From positions 186,001-250,000 of the forward strand of contig CAWADG010000006.1 in the NCBI GenBank assembly GCA_963780815.1: a stretch of DNA of 64,000 bases. Reading direction: 5' to 3'. The stretch is from VRUE01 sp963780815. Lineage in GTDB: Bacteria; Actinomycetota; Thermoleophilia; Solirubrobacterales; 70-9. The position numbers and the translations under genes were made by a program. The notes below the pieces were generated by a model. It made no database searches. It was not told the DNA's origin and was given only the letters and a program-made list of their open reading frames with translations. This document shows, piece by piece, positions 53,193 through 61,826 of the stretch. Numbering within the stretch: the first letter of the stretch is position 1; each line of letters starts with the position of its first letter.

Positions 53193-54023
53193 GTGAGCAC
53201 CCACGCATTGCAATCCTCGACCGAGACGAAGCGGGAGTCCGTGCCACCGGCGTGGATCCGCTCCGCGATGGAGGCGAAGAGGTTGTATTCCCCTGCGCGC
53301 CCGGCTGGCCGACACGAGCTGGCCGCCGCGGCGGCCAGCCGCCGTTCAATTGACACCCGCTGCGCGTGTGGCTGCGGCGGCTCATGCGGCACTGAAGCAA
53401 GAAAGCACGAGCTCGAGCGCTCCCGCACGCGCAATCCAGAGCAGACCGAAACCGGCGAGATCACGACAGCCAACACCCAAGCGGGCGCCATCGGCCACGC
53501 CGGAGTTTCTCCGAGCCCGAACTGCGCGGTCGCGTCAGGTCCAGCTTATTCGCCGACCGGCAATATCCCGGTCACGGAATCCGGCGGCGAAAAATCCGCA
53601 TCTTTTTCCTTTTCGGCCAGCTTCACCACCAGCTCGAGCGGCAAAAGCGAACCCCATTGCTGTGAGGTCCGCCAGTACATCAAGTGGAACAAAGCATTCC
53701 AAGATTGGAATGGAGGGCCGCCGCACAGTGGGTTCCCGTCATCCTCGACTTTCGATACCTGGTATGAGGACAGAGACTCCGCCAACAAACGCTACGGCCA
53801 TCGCTCGGGCCCCTATAGCGATCCGATCGCGGCCTGTGGCGACGAGTATCTCTCGGGCACGGCGCGCGACATGGCGAACGGCGCCAAATATTGTGGCAAC
53901 GACAACCCGGGCGGCCCCTCAGGAATGAAAGGGAAGTACGAATTTCAGCTCAAGGCGGTTGATGTCTGCAACAGCGATGCCGTAAAGGCTTCCAGTTCGG
54001 TAATCACCGTCAAATGGGGTTGA
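53193..54023 (+). CDS. Cys-rich putative injection-system cargo or secreted protein
   Basis: This 276-residue protein starts at GTG 53193 with AAAGGAAGGAG upstream; the longer frame from 52992 overlaps the fibre gene. The N-terminal ~90 residues are basic and disordered and end in 'DTRCACGCGGSCGTEARKH', which resembles the Cys-rich motif preceding DUF4157 in many eCIS cargo proteins. The C-terminal ~110 residues ('PHCCEVRQYIKWNKAFQDWN', 'STFDTWYEDRDSANKRYGHR', 'VDVCNSDAVKASSSVITVKW') form a compact disulphide-capable domain. GC content drops relative to structural genes. Cargo status is inference from position and motif. Confidence 0.65.
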   Translation: MSTHALQSSTETKRESVPPAWIRSAMEAKRLYSPARPAGRHELAAAAASRRSIDTRCACGCGGSCGTEARKHELERSRTRNPEQTETGEITTANTQAGAIGHAGVSPSPNCAVASGPAYSPTGNIPVTESGGEKSASFSFSASFTTSSSGKSEPHCCEVRQYIKWNKAFQDWNGGPPHSGFPSSSTFDTWYEDRDSANKRYGHRSGPYSDPIAACGDEYLSGTARDMANGAKYCGNDNPGGPSGMKGKYEFQLKAVDVCNSDAVKASSSVITVKWG

Positions 54024-54162
54024 GAGTGTTCGGTGAGCAACCCCTCCTGGTTAAGAGCAAGGGCGCCCGAGCCGTCGTCCGGCTGAAGCGGGCGTTTGCC
54101 GTCCGGCACGTTGAAGGTCATGAACCCGGGAGACCGAGAACGCCAGCAATCGGATCATCACC

Positions 54163-54588
54163 ATGAAGCAGGAGAAGGGCACGCCGGAACTGATGGCGAC
54201 TGTCGAGCTCCGCGTCACCGCCCCACCCGCTGGTCACGTCGTCGTCTGCAACGGCTTGAGCGAGCCGGTGCGGATCTTCAACATGGGGAACTCGTGGGGC
54301 GACGAGGCATGGTCCTTCGAGCTGCTCACCGACGGCGACAAGCCTCGCGCGGTACGCCGTCGCCCACAGATCTACACCCGCAACGTGCCGTCAACGACGG
54401 AGCTCGCGCCCGGCTTAACGGAGAAATGGCCATTCGACCTGGGCGACGGTACGTGGGAGCTCGAGGCTGCCGAAGCCCCCTCGGGTGCCGCGCTGACGGC
54501 GATCTACGACGCCCCGCCCACGCCGGAGGCCGAGGAGCTCGGTGTCTTCACCGGACCGCTCCGAAGCGAGCCGGTCGACCTCGCTTAA
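54163..54588 (+). CDS. Small beta-rich protein of unknown function
   Basis: This 141-residue frame begins at ATG 54163; ATG 54193 is an alternative and neither has a strong ribosome site. It looks like one Ig-like or cupredoxin-like domain ('VELRVTAPPAGHVVVCNGLS', 'VRIFNMGNSWGDEAWSFELL', 'GDGTWELEAAEAPSGAALTA'). It lies between the putative cargo and the regulator on the same strand and has no signal peptide. No family was recognised. It could be a cargo chaperone or second cargo. Confidence 0.6.
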   Translation: MKQEKGTPELMATVELRVTAPPAGHVVVCNGLSEPVRIFNMGNSWGDEAWSFELLTDGDKPRAVRRRPQIYTRNVPSTTELAPGLTEKWPFDLGDGTWELEAAEAPSGAALTAIYDAPPTPEAEELGVFTGPLRSEPVDLA

Positions 54589-54664
54589 CCCCTGGGCAAC
54601 TCCGTTCCCAAACTCTCCCTTTGAAATCGCAATTGGACTTCCGTTGAGATTTCCCACAGGCCCG

Positions 54665-54694
54665 TTGACTGCCCGGGTCCGGGAGGTTTACGTT
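54665..54694 (+). promoter_or_regulatory. Putative promoter of the BTAD regulator gene
   Basis: TTGACT (54665-54670) and a poor -10 (TACGTT, 54689-54694) with an 18-base spacer precede the regulator gene. No 11-bp GGTGAC repeats were seen here. Confidence 0.4.
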
Positions 54695-54725
54695 AGCTCC
54701 AAAAGGCGTGACGGGAGGATCTCAA

Positions 54726-55484
54726 ATGAGTGCTCGGGCCGCATCAGTGCGCCGGGGCCCAGCGGGTGAGGAATGTCGCGACGTGTTGGTGCGCCTTCTG
54801 CACGCTTTCGAACTGCGCGTCGACGGCGAGCCAATCGATCTGCCGATGAGCGCACGGCGCCTCCTCGCATTCCTCGCTCTCCGTGAACGCGCGCTCCAGC
54901 GGGTGCACGTGGCAGGCACCTTGTGGGTGGATATGAGCGAGGAACGGGCTTTCGCGAATCTGCGCTCCGCTCTGTGGCGCGTCAACAACTGCGGTTACCG
55001 CGTGGTGGACGCACACCGCAGCAGGCTCAGTTTGGCGGGAAACGTGCGCGTAGACCTGCACGACGCGAAGGATCAGGCACGACGCCTGCTGAACGGCGAC
55101 GATGGGGAGATCCCGGTCCTAGACAATCTCGCCTTCGCGGGCGAGATCCTGCCCGATTGGTACGACGACTGGCTCCTGATCGAGCGAGAGCGCTTTCGCC
55201 AACTCGTGCTGCACGGGCTGGAGACACTGGGCGAGCGCTTAATGAGGCTTGAAAGGTATGGCGAGGCAGCAGACGTGGCGCTTGCCGCCGTGGCGAGCGA
55301 GCCGCTGCGCGAGAGCCCTCACCGCCTCCTGATCCGGATCCACATAGCCGAGAAGAACCCCAGTGAGGCCGTGCGGGAGTACACGCTCTATCGCCGGCTG
55401 CTGCACGACCAGCTCGGCCTCGAACCCTCGTCCACGCTACGCGACCTGTTGCACGACTTTGACGCTGCGGTAACCGCGAAGTGA
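54726..55484 (+). CDS. SARP-type transcriptional regulator (winged helix plus BTAD domain)
   Basis: This 252-residue protein starts at ATG 54726 behind GGGAGG. Residues ~10-95 form an OmpR/SARP-like winged helix ('LLHAFELRVDGEPIDLPMSA', 'RRLLAFLALRERALQRVHVA', 'FANLRSALWRVNNCGYRVVD'). Residues ~105-250 are the helical BTAD domain ('LLIERERFRQLVLHGLETLG', 'GEAADVALAAVASEPLRESP', 'HRLLIRIHIAEKNPSEAVRE', 'YTLYRRLLHDQLGLEPSSTL'). SARPs activate transcription from 11-bp-spaced repeats, and such repeats precede the sheath gene, so this is the likely activator of the injection-system operon. Confidence 0.9.
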   Translation: MSARAASVRRGPAGEECRDVLVRLLHAFELRVDGEPIDLPMSARRLLAFLALRERALQRVHVAGTLWVDMSEERAFANLRSALWRVNNCGYRVVDAHRSRLSLAGNVRVDLHDAKDQARRLLNGDDGEIPVLDNLAFAGEILPDWYDDWLLIERERFRQLVLHGLETLGERLMRLERYGEAADVALAAVASEPLRESPHRLLIRIHIAEKNPSEAVREYTLYRRLLHDQLGLEPSSTLRDLLHDFDAAVTAK

Positions 55485-55733
55485 CGGCAGCGGGCGAGTA
55501 ATGCGCCCCTGTGCCGGGGCATCGCCCAGCGCGCAGGCGTGCTTGTGCTATGGGCAGTCGAGTACGCGGCTGGCGAAGCCAAATGATTCGCATGAAAGCG
55601 GCTGAGCGCCGGTCAAATCGGCGATACGACCCCGTTCAACTATTCCGGGCGGTAGCGAGAGACGAATCGAGCCCCGGATTCGATCTATCGATTTGCACCC
55701 ATGGGTCGCGCCTTTGATGCGCCCAGTAGTCCT

Positions 55734-56843
55734 TCAGAACAGTGATGAGATCCCGACGCGCGAATCGCCGGCGCGACACTCCGGCGCGATGCAGGCAAAG
55801 TCGATCTGAAAGATCGATCCAAAGAGCGATTTCGCCGCGGGAAAGATGTAGGTCCCCTTTTCCAGCACCAGTTCCTCGACGTTGGCGCGCTTCAGGATCA
55901 GCAGCTGTGGCTGCTGGTGCGGCTTGCGGAAGCGGATCAAGACCGAGTCTGAATCACTGGCTACGTAACTGCCCTCGATTTCACGTTGGTCCGTCAAGAC
56001 GACCAGGACGTGAGGACGCACTTCCGGGAACTCGCGTTGGCGCGCTCCGCTGAGCACGATCGCGGCAATGCCGGCGGCAATCAGCAGCCTCCACAGCGGG
56101 AACGACGGATTCCTGTCCTCGGCCAGCTGGGTCAAATAGCTCCCGATCAATCGCAGCGAGTAGTAGAGAAGGACGGTCAGAGCAGCCGTGACGATTACGC
56201 CGGCCAAACCGAAGGGGACGAACAAGAGGATCAGCGTCCCGATGGCCACCGACGGAACAAGCGCGTCCGAAGCAAGCCCATTCGCCACCAGGCGGCGGAC
56301 CCGGGAGGGGCTGTCGGGCTCGCGGGTAGCCCAGCGGGCGATACGGGCGCCCCCCCATCCGAATACAGCAAGTACCAGCCCGCCGAAGAAGATCGAGATT
56401 GCCAGCTCACGAACGCCGGCGGCGGCCACTTGCGCCTTTGAGATCAGTGGCAGGATCTCCTCCGGTGGCAGACCGCCGCGCTTGAACCGCTGCCACTCGA
56501 CGAAGTAACCGGCACCGAAGAAGAAGATCCCGGCGCCGGCGATGGCCACCAGCGCCTTGCCCGCCGTGTCGAGGCTTTCGCTCAGCCGTTCGCGTAACCC
56601 GGCACCGACCTTGCGAACAGCGTCCGGCTTGGCGAGAGGTGGAGTCTCGGACGCCATCAGCCCGAGGTCGACCGGCAACTCGTTCCACAGGTCGCGATAG
56701 ATCGTCGCCAAGCTCGCACCAGCCAGCCCCCAGCCGCGATAGGCGAGGTGCTCGCAGGGCTGAGCTGGAAGCCTCGAGAACGTTGTATTGACTTCGGCCA
56801 GTCGCTCATCATCAAATACCGGGACCGGTTTCGGCGGCCACAA
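55734..56843 (-). CDS. Multi-pass membrane protein of unknown function
   Basis: This 369-residue protein has an N-terminal cytoplasmic segment of ~95 residues, then four or five hydrophobic helices ('ALVAIAGAGIFFFGAGYFV', 'ELAISIFFGGLVLAVFGW', 'SVAIGTLILLFVPFGLAGVI', 'WRLLIAAGIAAIVLSG'), and a C-terminal beta-rich domain ('HVLVVLTDQREIEGSYVASD', 'QLLILKRANVEELVLEKGTY'). It may sense or bind a ligand at the membrane. It is antisense to flanking genes. No family was recognised. Confidence 0.7.
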   Translation of the reverse strand: MWPPKPVPVFDDERLAEVNTTFSRLPAQPCEHLAYRGWGLAGASLATIYRDLWNELPVDLGLMASETPPLAKPDAVRKVGAGLRERLSESLDTAGKALVAIAGAGIFFFGAGYFVEWQRFKRGGLPPEEILPLISKAQVAAAGVRELAISIFFGGLVLAVFGWGGARIARWATREPDSPSRVRRLVANGLASDALVPSVAIGTLILLFVPFGLAGVIVTAALTVLLYYSLRLIGSYLTQLAEDRNPSFPLWRLLIAAGIAAIVLSGARQREFPEVRPHVLVVLTDQREIEGSYVASDSDSVLIRFRKPHQQPQLLILKRANVEELVLEKGTYIFPAAKSLFGSIFQIDFACIAPECRAGDSRVGISSLF

Positions 56844-57073
56844 GAGCGCGAGTACCAGGACTCAGCGACGGAGGCGAAGCCGGGGGCCGTGATCAACATC
56901 GTGTCCCTCCTGAATGGGGGTGAAACGACCCGTTCAATCCAAGCTAACTGACCTAGAGAAGCCCGTCAATCTGGGACTCCATCTTTCGTTGAGCCTCCTG
57001 ACACTGCAGGCAAATTGTTGCTACGGCTAGCGATTCACGTCCCAACGGTCCTGTTGCCGAAAGAGGAGGCAAG

Positions 57074-57457
57074 ATGCCGGAGAACATCGGAGAGACACAG
57101 GAACTGAAGGAAGTGGAGGCGGCCGGTAAGGACTGGTCCCAACACGTCAGGGAAATTGGTGGCCTAGTGGCGGTGGTAGCCGGCCTGCTGGCAATCGCCG
57201 GAATCGCCGCCGGGGCGTTGATCGCAGACAGCCAAACTGCTGCGACAGTCGCCGGTTCGACAACAGCCGTAGTCGGCGCAGTCGTTGGCGCATATCTGGG
57301 CGTAAAGATCGGCACCGACCAGACGAAGAACGCCATCCAAGCTCAAAGGGAAGAGGCGGCCAAGGGGCAGGTCTACGCGGCGCACATGCCCAAAGAGGAA
57401 GCCCTGAAAGCCGTTCCGCTGGCGCAAGAAGCTGCTGAGGCCGTCCGCGCCTTGTGA
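57074..57457 (+). CDS. Small membrane protein
   Basis: This 127-residue protein starts at ATG 57074 behind AGAGGAGG. Two hydrophobic segments, 'IGGLVAVVAGLLAIAGIAAG' and 'VAGSTTAVVGAVVGAYLGVK', are Gly/Ala-rich and could insert as a hairpin. The C-terminal half is charged and helical (KNAIQAQREEAAKGQVYAAH). No known family. It lies upstream of the protease gene on the same strand. Confidence 0.7.
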   Translation: MPENIGETQELKEVEAAGKDWSQHVREIGGLVAVVAGLLAIAGIAAGALIADSQTAATVAGSTTAVVGAVVGAYLGVKIGTDQTKNAIQAQREEAAKGQVYAAHMPKEEALKAVPLAQEAAEAVRAL

Positions 57458-57609
57458 AATGAGCGCGACGGTCGGCGTCGTGCACTCATACAGACGCCTA
57501 TGGCGGCTTGACAGCGGCGCACCGTAACTGGAAGCCTCGCTTAGGACGGGGCGTCGACTGCCGGTCACCGAAGGCGCTCACCATAGGACAAACCTCAGGA
57601 GGTGGTCAG

Positions 57610-58374
57610 ATGCCACGCAAGATCAAGGGCTATGGATGGCTCCCGGATCTCCCTGACGGGCGGGATCTGCTGTACGGAGCCCCAGTTGAGGCCGTCGCGG
57701 AACCTCCCAAAAGGGTGGACATGCGCAAGAAGTGCCCGCCGGTCTACGACCAGGGACAGCTCGGCAGCTGCACCGCGAACGCGATCGGCGCCGCCCTGGA
57801 GTTCGACCAGATGAAGCAGAAAGAGGAGGCGTTCACACCCTCGAGGCTGTTCATCTACTACAACGAGCGGGTGATGGAGGGCACGGTCGACTCGGACAGC
57901 GGCGCCCAGATTCGCGACGGCATCAAGACTGTCGCCAAACGCGGCGCGTGCAGGGAGGACCCGACCTGGCCGTACAAAATCGGAAAATTCGACACCAAAC
58001 CACCGAAACCCGCCTACTCCGAGGGCAAAGAGCACCAGGCGATCCAATACCTGCGGCTCACCCAGGCCCTGAGCCAGCTCAAGGGCTGCCTCGCCTCGGG
58101 GTTCCCGTTCGTCTTCGGCTTCTCCGTCTACGAGAGCTTCGAGAGCTCCCAGGTGGCCAAAACGGGCCATGCACCGATCCCGAAAGCGAACGAGGCTCTC
58201 CTAGGCGGCCACGCCGTCATGGCGGTCGGCTACGACGAGGCGAAACAGTGGTTCATCGTTCGCAACTCCTGGGGCACGGGCTGGGGCATGAGCGGTTACT
58301 TCACGCTGCCCTACCCATACCTTCTCCAACCCAGCCTGTCGGGGGACTTCTGGACGATTCGAGGGATCGAGTAA
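57610..58374 (+). CDS. C1 (papain) family cysteine peptidase
   Basis: This 254-residue protein starts at ATG 57610 with AGGAGGTGG upstream. The papain triad is visible: Cys54 in 'VYDQGQLGSCTANAIGAALE' (with the oxyanion Gln six residues before), His in 'LLGGHAVMAVGYDE' and Asn in 'WFIVRNSWGTGWGMSGYFTL'. There is no signal peptide and no long propeptide, so it may act in the cytoplasm or be exported by a non-Sec route. Such leaderless C1 enzymes appear in bacteria near secretion systems. Position downstream of the injection-system locus makes it a possible cargo. Confidence 0.92.
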   Translation: MPRKIKGYGWLPDLPDGRDLLYGAPVEAVAEPPKRVDMRKKCPPVYDQGQLGSCTANAIGAALEFDQMKQKEEAFTPSRLFIYYNERVMEGTVDSDSGAQIRDGIKTVAKRGACREDPTWPYKIGKFDTKPPKPAYSEGKEHQAIQYLRLTQALSQLKGCLASGFPFVFGFSVYESFESSQVAKTGHAPIPKANEALLGGHAVMAVGYDEAKQWFIVRNSWGTGWGMSGYFTLPYPYLLQPSLSGDFWTIRGIE

Positions 58375-58427
58375 GGAGAGAGCCGCGGCTGGAGGATCGT
58401 GCCTGGGTGTAGATTCGACGCGCGCCC

Positions 58428-59630
58428 GTGATCGTCGACCTGCACGCGCACTATGCGATGCATCTCGTTCCTCGGCCGCGGGTGAGGCTCCTGCGGCTTC
58501 TCCTCTCGAGCAAGGAACGCCGGCGCCTGCGAGATTGGCTGCGGGCGCTCCTCGTCGGCCTTGCAAGTCTCTTCGCCAACTACCGCTCGCTCTTTTCCGG
58601 CCCCCGTGTGCGAATGAGATACATGCGCGCGGGGGGCGTGGGCGTCGCGCTGTCCGTCGTCTATTCGTTCTTCGACGAGATCGACGTTGTGGACGGGGCG
58701 CAACCCCGCTCCGGCTACCTCGAATCGATCGAGGACCAGCTCGAGGTGGTCGAGAGCCACGTCGCAGCTCGGCACGGCGATGACGCCCTTATCGCGCACA
58801 ATCGGCGCGAGTTGGCCGCCGCCCAACGCGCCGGCAAGCTTGCACTCGTTCATTGCATCGAGGGCGGCTTCCATCTGGGATCGGAGCCGAGGGAGGTCGA
58901 AGCAGCGGTAGACCGGCTCGCCCGGCTGGGTGTGGCGTACATCACCCTGGCGCATCTGATCTGGCGGGAAGTGGCAACTGACGCCCCGGCCCTGCCTTTC
59001 ATGACCGACGCGGAGTACCGCCACTGGCTGCCGCAGCCGGAGGAGGGGCTTACGAATCTCGGGCGAGCGGCGATCGAGGCAATGGTGAGGGAGCGCGTCC
59101 TTGTCGACGTTTCACACATGAGTGAGCGTTCGCTGGAGGACACCTTTGCCTTGCTCGACCGCCTCGACCCTGACAGGTCGGTGCCGGTGCTGGCCACCCA
59201 CGCGGGGTACCGCTTTGGGGATCAGGAATACATGCTCCGGGCGGAGACGCTTCGAAGGATCGCCCAGCGGAACGGAGTGGTCGGATTGATCCTTGCCCAG
59301 CATCAGCTGAACGACGGGCTCCGCGGTCCCGATGCTCGCCGTTTGGAACTCAGAGTCGGAAAGGGCCGGCAATTCGAGCAATCGTTCGAGGTCCTCTGTC
59401 GCCATGTCGATCGGATCCGCGAGGTGACCGGCTCACACCGGCACACGGCGATTGGCTCCGACCTCGATGGGTTTATTAAGCCGACGCTCGCCGGCTTCGA
59501 GGACATGCGGGACATGGCGGCTCTCGAGCGGGCGGTGCGCGAGCGCTACGGCGAGGAGGATGGCGAGCTGATCTGCTCGGGCAACTCGCTGCGTGTCCTG
59601 ACCTCCTTTTGGGGTGGGAGAGAGAACTGA
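58428..59630 (+). CDS. Membrane dipeptidase (peptidase family M19)
   Basis: This 400-residue amidohydrolase-fold metallopeptidase starts at GTG 58428. The metal motif is 'VDLHAHYAMH' at the N-terminus (HxH instead of the usual HxD). The bridging Glu is in 'ALVHCIEGGFHLGSEPREVE', with 'VLVDVSHMSERSLEDTFALL' and 'VPVLATHAGYR' supplying later His ligands. 'HRHTAIGSDLDGF' provides the final Asp. It should hydrolyse dipeptides, including those with a D-residue. The insertion 'RRRLRDWLRALLVGLASLFA' near residue 30 is unusual. It follows the papain-like gene closely. Confidence 0.9.
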   Translation: MIVDLHAHYAMHLVPRPRVRLLRLLLSSKERRRLRDWLRALLVGLASLFANYRSLFSGPRVRMRYMRAGGVGVALSVVYSFFDEIDVVDGAQPRSGYLESIEDQLEVVESHVAARHGDDALIAHNRRELAAAQRAGKLALVHCIEGGFHLGSEPREVEAAVDRLARLGVAYITLAHLIWREVATDAPALPFMTDAEYRHWLPQPEEGLTNLGRAAIEAMVRERVLVDVSHMSERSLEDTFALLDRLDPDRSVPVLATHAGYRFGDQEYMLRAETLRRIAQRNGVVGLILAQHQLNDGLRGPDARRLELRVGKGRQFEQSFEVLCRHVDRIREVTGSHRHTAIGSDLDGFIKPTLAGFEDMRDMAALERAVRERYGEEDGELICSGNSLRVLTSFWGGREN

Positions 59631-59645
59631 CTGGGGCTTGGTGAA

Positions 59646-60881
59646 ATGACGACAGCGCCTGAGCTCCTGCAGCGATTTCAACCGCAGCTGCGCTATGACT
59701 CGAATGAGGCCTTTTTCGCCGACTCGGCCGCGATGTGGACGGACAACCCGGCGAATGCCCTCCGCCGCGCGTCCAGGCATGGGCGGCCCGGCGACCTGCT
59801 GGCGGCGGCGAAGCCCGGCAGAGGCCAGGCACAACTCAACCTCGCCTTCCTGGGCCCCTCGCGCTACCCCGGTGGGGAGGCGGTCCAGTCCACCGATGCC
59901 ATCGATTGTTCGCGACGCGACTACCGTGACCAGTATGTGGCTCTGAGAGGAGATCGGACCTACGCCAATCGCATGTACGGGAAGGCCCGGGAGGATCGGG
60001 GACGCCTCTGGCTCCAATACTGGTTCTTTTACTTCTACAACGACTACAACCTGGCGGGGGGATTCGGGCTTCACGAGGGCGACTGGGAGATGGTCCAGTT
60101 CCGCATGGACGAGGGACACGACCTGCCCGACCTCGCCGTCTACGCGCAGCATCGGTGGGCCGAGGTCGCGCCCTGGGATGAGGTCGAGAAGCTCGAAGGG
60201 CAATCCGACACAGCCCTCGTCTATGTGGCCCGTGGCTCGCATGCCTCCTACTTCCACGCCGGCTACCACGAGACCGAGGCCTGGTACGACCTCGCCGACG
60301 GAAAGAGGAAGACCCCTCACCTCGCCCTCGAGGTGGTCGACGAGGACGACCCCAGCTGGGTGGCATGGCCCGGAGTCTGGGGAGGCACCACCGCGCCAAT
60401 CCCGGGGCTCGACCAGCCCAGTCCCACGGCCCCCTGTCGGCACGACCAGTGGGAGCGCCCCGCGCTCCTTCTCGAGCAGGCTCGCTCGGTCAAGCGAAGC
60501 GCCCCGGCCCCTGCGCCGTCGGTCCAGGTTTCGCGCCAGAACGGATATCTCCATCTCTCATATGACTTCCGGAGCCATCGCGGATCGAAGCCGAACCGAC
60601 TCGTCGTCACGGTGAACTCCGAGGACGACACCATCCAACCTCGGACATTCACCTTCGTGGTTGACACCGCACTCGCGGGGACGATCGCCACGACCGTCGA
60701 ACTCAAGCCCGCGCAAGACTACGACGTCTACGTCAGCGCCGTCGACGCCGGAGGCAAGCCAACCGACTCGGCACTAACCCTCATCCGGCCGATCGGAACT
60801 CGAGAGCCCGGGCAGCTCCCGGTTCTGCCATGGCTGGGCGGAGTGGTGCGCGCCATCCGGCGAATGTTCGGCGGCGATTGA
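59646..60881 (+). CDS. Vps62-related protein
   Basis: This 411-residue protein has a central region ('LWLQYWFFYFYNDYNLAGGF', 'GLHEGDWEMVQFRMDEG', 'DTALVYVARGSHASYFHAGY') that matches the Vps62/DUF946-like family of beta-sandwich proteins with conserved HEGDWE and GSHASYF. The C-terminal ~100 residues look like a fibronectin-III or Ig-like domain ('RLVVTVNSEDDTIQPRTFTF', 'VELKPAQDYDVYVSAVDAGG'). No signal peptide. The function of bacterial members is unknown; homologues occur near toxins. It follows the dipeptidase by 15 bases. Confidence 0.85.
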   Translation: MTTAPELLQRFQPQLRYDSNEAFFADSAAMWTDNPANALRRASRHGRPGDLLAAAKPGRGQAQLNLAFLGPSRYPGGEAVQSTDAIDCSRRDYRDQYVALRGDRTYANRMYGKAREDRGRLWLQYWFFYFYNDYNLAGGFGLHEGDWEMVQFRMDEGHDLPDLAVYAQHRWAEVAPWDEVEKLEGQSDTALVYVARGSHASYFHAGYHETEAWYDLADGKRKTPHLALEVVDEDDPSWVAWPGVWGGTTAPIPGLDQPSPTAPCRHDQWERPALLLEQARSVKRSAPAPAPSVQVSRQNGYLHLSYDFRSHRGSKPNRLVVTVNSEDDTIQPRTFTFVVDTALAGTIATTVELKPAQDYDVYVSAVDAGGKPTDSALTLIRPIGTREPGQLPVLPWLGGVVRAIRRMFGGD

Positions 60882-61135
60882 CTCCGTCCATCGCTTGACT
60901 GACTGCCCGGTCTCGGGGGGCTGCGGAGCAGCTAGCGGGGCGGACGGACCATGAGGCCGATGCGATACCGGGGGTACCACCACCTATCGCGCAACCGCGT
61001 CAAACTTGTGTCACCCCGTATCCACTCCTTGCAATAGGGTCGGGGAGAGAAAAGTCTTAGGTGGGGATGGCTGAACCCGCGACGGTTCTCGATGCCAGCA
61101 GTACCCCGGACAGGCAAGGACGAATGTCGCCATCA

Positions 61136-61172
61136 CCCCCAGGTGCCGAGCGCGTCGCTCGGCACCTGGGGG
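61136..61172. terminator. 17-bp perfect hairpin, possible bidirectional terminator
   Basis: CCCCCAGGTGCCGAGCG (61136-61152) pairs exactly with CGCTCGGCACCTGGGGG (61156-61172) across a 3-base loop. It lies between the ends of convergent genes (Vps62-related, plus strand; small ORF, minus strand). There is no T-run on either side, so it could instead be a repetitive palindromic element. The surrounding 60882-61178 stretch holds no gene I can support. Confidence 0.6.
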
Positions 61173-61178
61173 TACGCA

Positions 61179-61439
61179 TTAGCCCCGTGCCAACTGCTTG
61201 ACGGCGTTGCTCATTTGCTCAACCGCCGCGTGCTGGACTTGCTCCCGGAGCTTCTCCTGCTTGGCTCCGAGAAATGCGTGCGCCTGGATATAGATGGCCA
61301 GCGCTCCCAGTATCTCCTCCGTCGGGTCTTGCACCCGTTTGATCCATTCTTCTGGTTCCGGGGGAGGTTCGATGTGATGGTGATGGAGCAGCCACCAGAT
61401 CAAGCTCGGCCACCATGGGGGACAGAGTTCGGGCTCCAC
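61179..61439 (-). CDS. Small protein, function unknown
   Basis: GTG 61439 is preferred because AAGGAG lies seven bases upstream (the frame also opens at TTG 61445). The 86-residue product has an N-terminal Trp/Pro/His-rich stretch ('PPWWPSLIWWLLHHHHIEPP') followed by a helix ('EEWIKRVQDPTEEILGALAI', 'LREQVQHAAVEQMSNAVKQL'). No family was recognised. The hairpin at 61136-61172 would terminate it. Confidence 0.5.
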   Translation of the reverse strand: MEPELCPPWWPSLIWWLLHHHHIEPPPEPEEWIKRVQDPTEEILGALAIYIQAHAFLGAKQEKLREQVQHAAVEQMSNAVKQLARG

Positions 61440-61640
61440 AGGCAATCTCCTTGCTCTTGCCGGATGTACGTCGCCGATCCTCTCAGAGGCGGGCTGGCAA
61501 ATGGGGCTGCTGTGGACGAATGGTCTGCTGAGCGGGTCTTCGTCCGCCGGGGTGGGGTCGGAAGTCGATCGAGGCGGTGATCAGGTGGTATCCCGCCAGG
61601 ACCGGGCTGTGGGGATGCTCGGCGTGCCCGATAAGGGCTC

Positions 61641-61826
61641 CTAGCGGAGCCGCCAGCCCCCAAGGGTGTGGCTGAGCTCCGGCGATCTGTGCTCGGGACC
61701 GAGCCGCGCTCGCAGCTCCTCGGTGGGGGGTGCAGAGCGGTAGAGCTCCAGGGCCGCCCGCAGCAGCAGCCCGAGCCGAGATTCGGCTTCTCCTCCTTGC
61801 CAGCCCGCTGCGAACCAACCAGCCAT
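61641..61826 (-). CDS. Doubtful small ORF
   Basis: This 61-codon frame reads MAGWFAAGWQGGEAESRLGL and then 'LLRAALELYRSAPPTEELRA'. It has no strong ribosome site and no known relatives. The rest of 61446-61974 holds only overlapping Arg/Pro-rich frames, typical of GC-rich non-coding or degraded sequence. Confidence 0.25.
   Translation of the reverse strand: MAGWFAAGWQGGEAESRLGLLLRAALELYRSAPPTEELRARLGPEHRSPELSHTLGGWRLR

Noticed and set aside
53350..53928. A 192-codon plus-strand frame overlapping the putative cargo gene
   Set aside because: It is very basic and low complexity, has no ribosome site, and the overlapping frame has clear Cys/aromatic domain features.
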